NCBI GenBank assembly: GCA_021325135.1 | Contig: JAJPHT010000026.1 | Location: 1 to 64,000 of the forward strand | DNA from: Pseudomonadota bacterium | Lineage (GTDB): Archaea; Thermoplasmatota; SW-10-69-26; JACQPN01; JAJPHT01 | Direction of reading: 5' to 3' | DNA length: 64,000 nucleotides | Shown here: positions 59,603-64,000 of the stretch, in pieces | Layout of the letters: the number at the start of each line of letters is the position of its first letter | Numbering within the stretch: position 1 is the stretch's first letter | Translations under genes and position numbers: made by a program | The notes under the pieces: generated by a model | Told to the model about the DNA's origin: nothing | Databases searched by the model: none | What the model saw: the letters and a program-made list of their open reading frames with translations, nothing else

Positions 59603-59911
59603 CTAGTAGGCGTGCATGAGGCGTCGGCTGGCCCGGTAAGGGGGACGGCGCCCGCGGCGGCCAAGCCCCTGGATGACGGCGCGCTTGTGCTTGCACATCT
59701 TCCCATACAGGCTTGCCTCGCAGAGGCACGAGAGGCGCCCCTCGCCCTCGTCGTGCAGGTCCACGAGAAGCTCGTGCTTGACGCCGGGACGGCTCTCGCT
59801 GTCGAAGACGAAGCGGTGGAGCCCGGGGCCCAGCGTCTCGTGCCGGTAGCGAAGCACGCACACGGTATGATTTTCCTCGACTTGAAGGTGACCTTCCGGT
59901 GGGCATTTCAC
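59603..59911 (-). CDS. SWIM zinc-finger protein
   Basis: This 102-residue protein starts at a GTG overlapping the ArsR stop codon (GTGA). It is a small SWIM-type protein: zinc ligands C62, C64, C73 and H75 in SCLCEASLYGKMCKH fit CxCx(n)CxH. It is preceded by a beta-rich segment (VKHELLVDLHDEGEGRL). SWIM domains bind DNA or protein and are common as small archaeal proteins. Coupling to the ArsR regulator suggests joint control or function. Confidence 0.82.
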   Translation of the reverse strand: MKCPPEGHLQVEENHTVCVLRYRHETLGPGLHRFVFDSESRPGVKHELLVDLHDEGEGRLSCLCEASLYGKMCKHKRAVIQGLGRRGRRPPYRASRRLMHAY

Positions 59912-60276
59912 TCGGGGTGGAGGGGGCGCTGAAAGATCTCCACCATGGGCCACGCGGCGAGGCGCCAGAACGTCCAGCCCCCCACCTCCTCGGGCACCAC
60001 GATGCGGGCCGATTCCAGGACGCGCAGGTGATGGGACAGGGTGGAGGACGCGATGCCCAGCGCCGCCTCGATCTCCGTCGTCGCCAGGGCGCCGTGCCTC
60101 CGGAGAAGCTCGCCCACGAGGAACCGGTTGGGGTCGCCCAGGGCGCGGAACATGGCGAGGCGCAGCTGCGCGAAGTCGTCGGCCGCCACCTCGAGCGCCG
60201 CCGCGGCGGGGTCGGGCAGGCGGGCGCCCCCGGCGTCGCGCAGGCGGGCATAGCGGCCAGAAAGGGGGGCGGGCAT
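59908..60276 (-). CDS. ArsR-family regulator with operator palindrome
   Basis: This 122-residue protein has an ArsR/winged-helix core: LRLAMFRALGDPNRFLVGELLRRHG, TTEIEAALGIASSTLSHHLRVLESA and a wing VVPEEVGGWTFWRLAAWP. No Cys pair is present. A perfect 20-bp palindrome lies at 60277-60296 immediately before the ATG. A CTTTATC box lies 29 nt upstream. This suggests that it represses its own operon with the SWIM protein. The signal is unknown. Confidence 0.9.
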   Translation of the reverse strand: MPAPLSGRYARLRDAGGARLPDPAAAALEVAADDFAQLRLAMFRALGDPNRFLVGELLRRHGALATTEIEAALGIASSTLSHHLRVLESARIVVPEEVGGWTFWRLAAWPMVEIFQRPLHPE

Positions 60277-60296
60277 ATCTCGATGGCCATCGAGAT
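60277..60296. promoter_or_regulatory. perfect 20-bp operator palindrome before the ArsR start codon
   Basis: The half-site ATCTCGATGG is followed directly by its exact reverse complement. It fills the space between the CTTTATC box (60302-60308) and the ATG at 60276, where a bound dimer would block initiation. ArsR-type regulators bind such dyads. Confidence 0.72.
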
Positions 60297-60301
60297 GATG
60301 G

Positions 60302-60308
60302 GATAAAG
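60302..60308 (-). promoter_or_regulatory. TATA-like box of the ArsR-SWIM operon
   Basis: CTTTATC on the minus strand is centred 29 nt before the ATG at 60276 and directly abuts the operator palindrome. Confidence 0.55.
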
Positions 60309-60375
60309 CTCCGGCGGAAACGGTTATGTGGGGGCGGCGCTTTCGGCGGCCGTTCCCCCAACAGGAGGGGCCCCA

Positions 60376-61119
60376 ATGGCGAAGCAGAAGCGTGGCGCGC
60401 TCTACAAGCAGATCAAGTCCCACTCCAACACCCGCCGCGAGTACATGGGCGGCGTCCCCGGCTCGCGCATCACCCAGTTCGACCTCGGCGACAAGAACGG
60501 CAACTTCAACGTCAAGGTCAGCCTCGTCGCCGGCGAGCGCGTCCAGATCATCCACAACGCCCTCGAAGCCTGCCGCGTCGCCGCCAACCGCGTCCTCATG
60601 AAGAACTGCGGCAGCGCCGGCTACCACCTCAAGGTCCGCGTCTACCCCCACGAGGTCCTCCGCGAGAACAAGCAGGCCTCCGGCGCCGGCGCCGACCGCG
60701 TCTCCCAGGGCATGCGCCAGAGCTTCGGCAAGGCCATCGGCACCGCCGCCCGCGTCGAGGTCGGCCAGCCCATCATGACCGTCCGCGTCACCCCCGAGCG
60801 CTTCCAGTTCGTCAAGGAGGCCTTCCGCAAGGCCAACACCAAGCTCCCCATCCCCACCCGCCTCGTCATCGAAGAGGGCGAGGACGAGGTCAAGAAGTTC
60901 ATCGCCAGCGGCATCAAGGTCAAGGTCGTCGCCATCGGCAGCACCGGCGAGGCCGAGGCCAAGGCCGCCAAGGACGCCGCCAAGGCCGCCGCGGGCGCCG
61001 CCGCCGGCGCCGAAGGCGAGGCCAAGGAAGGCGACAAGAAGGAAGGCGACGCCAAGGCCGGCGACAAGAAGGCCGAGCCCGCCAAGGGCGCCGGCAAGCC
61101 CGCCGACAAGAAGAAGTGA
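60376..61119 (+). CDS. rpl10e: ribosomal protein L10e (uL16 family) with long charged tail
   Basis: This 247-residue protein carries the archaeal/eukaryotic L10e (uL16) core in residues about 1-180: YMGGVPGSRITQFDLG, HNALEACRVAANRVLMK and VYPHEVLRENK with RVSQGMRQSFGKAIGTAARV. It sits at the P/A-site region of the large subunit. A tail of about 65 residues (185-247) consists almost only of Ala, Lys, Glu, Gly and Asp in repeated KKEGDAK-like units. Archaeal members usually end near 175-185. GGAGGGG lies 5 nt before the ATG, and a GGTTATG element (60322-60328) may be the promoter. Confidence 0.95.
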   Translation: MAKQKRGALYKQIKSHSNTRREYMGGVPGSRITQFDLGDKNGNFNVKVSLVAGERVQIIHNALEACRVAANRVLMKNCGSAGYHLKVRVYPHEVLRENKQASGAGADRVSQGMRQSFGKAIGTAARVEVGQPIMTVRVTPERFQFVKEAFRKANTKLPIPTRLVIEEGEDEVKKFIASGIKVKVVAIGSTGEAEAKAAKDAAKAAAGAAAGAEGEAKEGDKKEGDAKAGDKKAEPAKGAGKPADKKK

Positions 61120-61148
61120 ACCGGCCCCAGGGCCTGGCTTGCTTCTCG

Positions 61149-61190
61149 GGGGCGCCTTTTGGGCGCCTCCGGCTTTTTTCTTCGTTTTTT
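61149..61190 (+). terminator. hairpin and T-runs after L10e
   Basis: GGCGCC (61151-61156) and GGCGCC (61162-61167) form a stem around TTTTG, followed by two T6 runs (61174-61179 and 61185-61190). This is a convincing terminator 30 bp after the ribosomal gene. Confidence 0.7.
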
Positions 61191-61208
61191 CGTGATGAGG
61201 AGTGTGAG

Positions 61209-61330
61209 CCAGGCGGCGCCAGGTGGGTACGGGCGTGCACGGCTGCGCCCGTCCGTGCACGCCCGTACCCGCCCGGTTCCACCCGTGCACGCCCGGCTCC
61301 ACCCGCCCCCGCCTGGCGGCACCTGGCGCC
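61209..61330. repeat. nested inverted repeats in the L10e-XRE gap
   Basis: An inner perfect 18-bp repeat (61225-61242 with 61253-61270) surrounds a 10-nt loop. An outer pair GGCGCCAGGTG (61215-61225) matches CACCTGGCGCC (61320-61330). CCGTGCACGCCCG occurs again at about 61283. The 393-bp gap has no ORF with good codon use over this block. It may form a large RNA structure or bind protein. Confidence 0.65.
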
Positions 61331-61358
61331 AGCCGGGGACAGGTGCCCCCTCCCCTTT

Positions 61359-61375
61359 GTGACGTCCCACGTCAC
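61359..61375. promoter_or_regulatory. palindrome GTGACGT-CCC-ACGTCAC upstream of the XRE regulator
   Basis: A perfect 7-3-7 dyad lies about 15 bp before a CCTTTTG box (61389-61395). It is suitable as an operator for the adjacent regulator gene. Confidence 0.45.
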
Positions 61376-61419
61376 GTCCAGTCGACACCCTTTTGCGCAC
61401 GCCGGCCTGAGCCCCCCGC

Positions 61420-61848
61420 ATCACCCACGACCTCTTCCTCCCCTCCGACCTGCGCGGGTTCCAGCAGGAGCTTGCCGGCCGGCTCGCGACGCTGGACCAG
61501 CCGGGGGGCGAGGTGAAGGCGCTGCGGGAGCGCTACGGGTTCACACAGGACGTCCTGGCGCGGCTGCTGGGGCTGCGGCGGGAGAGCCTGTCGCGCATCG
61601 AGTCCGGCCGCGTCGCGCTCACGCTGCCGGTGCTGCAGCGGTTCGTCCGGGTGGTGACGCTGGCGCGGGGCGTGCGCGAGCACCTGGCCTACGCGGAGGC
61701 GCGGGGGAACATCCCCGACGAGCGCCGCCTGGACGTGCTCGCGCAGTCGCTCCGCATCGAGAAGGATGCGGCCGACGAGGTCGTGCTGCTCTCGATGATG
61801 GCGTACGACAAGAAGCGCAAGGACACTCTCACGCAGTCTCTCCGGTGA
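61420..61848 (+). CDS. XRE/Cro-type helix-turn-helix regulator
   Basis: An XRE domain (YGFTQDVLARLLGLRRESLSRIESGRV) is preceded by the archaeal N-terminal segment LRGFQQELAGRLATLDQPGGEVKALRE. The frame contains this segment, but no ATG/GTG/TTG occurs before GTG 61513, which would cut it off. A CCTTTTG box lies 28 nt before an in-frame ATC at 61420, so I call the gene from there (about 142 residues). A non-standard start is tentative, and 61513 is the conventional alternative (111 residues). The stop lies 6 bp before ppsA, so it probably regulates that gene. Confidence 0.78.
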   Translation: MTHDLFLPSDLRGFQQELAGRLATLDQPGGEVKALRERYGFTQDVLARLLGLRRESLSRIESGRVALTLPVLQRFVRVVTLARGVREHLAYAEARGNIPDERRLDVLAQSLRIEKDAADEVVLLSMMAYDKKRKDTLTQSLR

Positions 61849-61854
61849 TCTCAC

Positions 61855-64000
61855 ATGACCTCGAAGCCTACCTCGGAAGTCGTCTGGGCGCAGAACATCG
61901 GCAAGGATGATATCCCGCTCGTGGGCGGGAAGGGGGCGAACCTGGGCGAGATGATCGGCATCGGCCTTCCGGTGCCGCCCGCGTTCGTGGTGTCGGCGCC
62001 GGCGTTCCACCATTTCCTGGTGGAGTCGGGCGTCGCGGAGAAGGTGTTCGGCGACCTGGCGCGGCTCGACGTGGAGGACAGCAAGGCGCTGCGCGAGGCC
62101 AGCGAGCGGGCGCGGGAGCTGGTGCTCAAGGCGAAGCTGCCGCCCGCGCTGGAGCGGCAGATCCGCGACGCGTACCGCTCCCTGGCGAAGTCCGAGGGGG
62201 GGAAGGACCCGCTGGTGGCGGTGAGGAGCAGCGCGACGGCGGAGGACCTGCCGGAGGCAAGCTTCGCGGGCCAGCAGGACACGTACCTCAACGTGCGCGG
62301 CGAGGATGCCCTGCTGGAGCACGTGCAGCGCTGCTGGGCGTCGCTCTACACGCCGCGGGCGGTCTACTACCGCGTGAAGCACAAGTTCCCCCACGAGAAG
62401 GTGGCCATCGCGGTGGTGGTGCAGATCATGGTCGACGCGGCCAAGGCGGGCGTCATGTTCACGCGGCACCCCACGACGGGCGCGGACAGCACGCTCATCG
62501 AGGCGGCGTGGGGGCTGGGCGAGGGGGTCGTGAGCGGCAACGTCACGCCCGACACCTACGAGGTGGGCGCGGACGGGAAGCCCACGAGCGTGCGCGTCGC
62601 GTCCAAGGAGACGATGTACGTGCGCGGCAAGCAGGACCGGACGGTGGTCGAGGCCGTGCCGGGCAACAAGAAGCAGGCGCGCGTGCTCTCGGACGAGGAG
62701 CTCAAGCAGCTCCACAACCTGGGCCGCGCCATCGAGAAGCACTACGGAAGCCCGCAGGACATCGAGTGGGCGATGTCGCAGGAGGGCGTCCTCAACGTCC
62801 TCCAGGCGCGCCCCATCACGACGCTCAAGGGCAAGCCGGGCGGCTCCGCGGCGGCTCCGCAGGCGGCGGGCTCGGGGGCGGCTTTGCTATCAGGCCTCGG
62901 CGCGAGCCCGGGCGTCGCGGTGGGCAAGGTGGCCATCATCGCCAACGTCGAGCAATTGGAGAAGTGCAAGCCCGGCGACATCCTCGTGACGCAGATGACG
63001 ATGCCCGACATGGTCCCGGCGATGAAGCGCGCGGCGGCCATCGTCACCGACGAGGGCGGGATGACGTGCCACGCGGCCATCGTGTCGCGCGAGCTTGGCG
63101 TGCCCGCGGTGGTGGGCACGAAGCAGGCCACGAAGCGGCTCAAGGACGGCATGGTGATCACGGTGGACGGCGAGAAGGGCACCGTGACCGAGGGCGGCGC
63201 GCCCGCGCAGAAGGCGGGCGAGGCGGGCGCGATGCCGGAGCGCCCCATGCCCAAGGTGGGCGCCTCGAAGCCCGTGACCGCGACGCAGGTGAAGGTCAAC
63301 ATCAGCATGCCCGAGGCCATCGATCGCGCCCTCGCCACGGACCCGGACGGCGTGGGTCTGCTGCGCATCGAGCACATCGTCCTGGGCCTGGGCAAGCACC
63401 CCCTCACGTTCATCCGCGGCGGCAAGGAGCAGGAGTACGTCGACTACCTCGTGAAGAGCATCAAGACCGTCGCGGAGCCCATGTACCCGCGCTCCGTCTG
63501 GGTGCGCACGCTGGATGCGCCCACCGACGAGTTCCGCCAGATGGAGGGCGGCGAGGGCGAGCCCCACGAGCACAACCCCATGCTGGGCTGGCGCGGCATC
63601 CGGCGCGGCCTGGAGCAGCCGGAGCTTCTGCGCGCGGAGCTGAAGGCCATCCGCAAGCTCCTCGACCAGGGCGTCACCAACGTGGGGATCATGCTGCCCC
63701 TCGTGCAGCACCCCCACGAGATCCGCCAGGCGAAGCAGATCGCGCGGGAGTGCGGCATCGAGCCCCACAAGGACTGCGAGTTCGGGATCATGATCGAGAT
63801 CCCCGCGGCGGCGCTGGTCATCGACTCGCTCCTGGACGAGGGGCTCGACTTCGTGAGCTTCGGCACCAACGACCTCACGCAGTACACGCTGGCGGTGGAC
63901 CGTAACAACGAGAACGTGGCGCGGCTCTACAACGAGTTCCACCCCGCGGTGGGCAAGCTCATCGAGATGAGCATCAAGGCGGCCCGCGCGCGCGGCGTGC
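61855..64000 (+). CDS. ppsA: phosphoenolpyruvate synthase (3' end outside window)
   Basis: An open frame of 715 complete codons begins ATGACCTCGAAG and runs off the right edge. It encodes PEP synthase, which makes PEP from pyruvate and ATP via a phosphohistidine. Visible signatures are the ATP-grasp N-terminal domain (VGGKGANLGEM, RSSATAEDLPEASFAGQQ, MFTRHPTTG), the swivelling His domain (TDEGGMTCHAAIVSRELG, about residues 399-416) and the C-terminal TIM-barrel (LRAELKAIRKLL, GIMIEIPAAALVID, SFGTNDLTQYTLAVDR). It starts 6 bp after the XRE regulator stop codon. It supports gluconeogenesis from pyruvate. Confidence 0.96.
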   Translation, partial: MTSKPTSEVVWAQNIGKDDIPLVGGKGANLGEMIGIGLPVPPAFVVSAPAFHHFLVESGVAEKVFGDLARLDVEDSKALREASERARELVLKAKLPPALERQIRDAYRSLAKSEGGKDPLVAVRSSATAEDLPEASFAGQQDTYLNVRGEDALLEHVQRCWASLYTPRAVYYRVKHKFPHEKVAIAVVVQIMVDAAKAGVMFTRHPTTGADSTLIEAAWGLGEGVVSGNVTPDTYEVGADGKPTSVRVASKETMYVRGKQDRTVVEAVPGNKKQARVLSDEELKQLHNLGRAIEKHYGSPQDIEWAMSQEGVLNVLQARPITTLKGKPGGSAAAPQAAGSGAALLSGLGASPGVAVGKVAIIANVEQLEKCKPGDILVTQMTMPDMVPAMKRAAAIVTDEGGMTCHAAIVSRELGVPAVVGTKQATKRLKDGMVITVDGEKGTVTEGGAPAQKAGEAGAMPERPMPKVGASKPVTATQVKVNISMPEAIDRALATDPDGVGLLRIEHIVLGLGKHPLTFIRGGKEQEYVDYLVKSIKTVAEPMYPRSVWVRTLDAPTDEFRQMEGGEGEPHEHNPMLGWRGIRRGLEQPELLRAELKAIRKLLDQGVTNVGIMLPLVQHPHEIRQAKQIARECGIEPHKDCEFGIMIEIPAAALVIDSLLDEGLDFVSFGTNDLTQYTLAVDRNNENVARLYNEFHPAVGKLIEMSIKAARARGV

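Overview
The window reads as one contig of a GC-rich archaeal chromosome. Archaeal marker genes fix the domain: two proteasome beta subunits, the KH/beta-CASP termination nuclease aCPSF1 (FttA), ribosomal protein L10e, an AglB-type oligosaccharyltransferase, KptA, two TrmB-family regulators, a DUF2070 protein and a FlaF/FlaG-type protein. The predicted proteins are not strongly acidic, so a haloarchaeon is unlikely. The mix of small winged-helix and ribbon-helix-helix regulators suggests a GC-rich Thermoplasmatota-type lineage, but that placement is inference. The one tRNA found is an intronless tRNA-Met(CAT). Many genes have a CTT-type box centred about 28 nt before the start codon and no Shine-Dalgarno sequence, which points to leaderless transcripts. 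Others have clear GGAGG or GGTG sites.

Layout. 1-9.4 kb: an M61 peptidase, a membrane GT2 glycosyltransferase, small membrane proteins, an M24 peptidase with a YjbR-like protein, an SRPBCC/ArsR pair, a winged-helix/membrane pair and a flavin reductase. 9.4-12.4 kb: three membrane-anchored or secreted proteins around a divergent promoter. 12.5-15.8 kb: tandem psmB genes and aCPSF1. 15.9-20.1 kb: a FlaF/G-like protein, a beta-propeller lipoprotein, a membrane protein with a predicted bis-haem core and a PadR regulator with a Cys cluster. 20.3-23.4 kb: a ribbon-helix-helix protein, ribulose-phosphate epimerase and a CPBP protease. 23.4-36 kb: an accessory surface-protein region with a 1362-residue secreted protein, two TrmB regulators, two related secreted proteins separated by small coupled ORFs, and an AT-richer secreted-protein gene. 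36-43.6 kb: DUF2070, a second propeller lipoprotein and a nine-PKD-domain protein. 43.6-49.4 kb: an acyltransferase, two DUF72 genes, an MgtC/DUF4010 protein and a flavin/Rieske oxidoreductase. 49.4-56.7 kb: an FKBP gene with an apparent frameshift, aglB, an HD hydrolase, tRNA-Met, an internally repeated membrane protein and kptA. 56.8-64 kb: a sequon-rich propeller protein, rpiA, an ArsR-SWIM pair with a perfect operator palindrome, L10e, an XRE regulator and ppsA, which runs off the window.

Functional links. rpe and rpiA supply two steps of pentose-phosphate interconversion, and ppsA feeds gluconeogenesis. AglB could glycosylate the many sequon-bearing secreted proteins. The tandem proteasome genes sit next to the mRNA-processing nuclease. 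The least familiar parts are the TrmB/WFNDQ-protein region at 28.9-35.2 kb, the extracellular-domain/bis-haem fusion at 17.9-19.3 kb, and a roughly 100-bp palindromic element present in two opposite-orientation copies, with a possible short relic.
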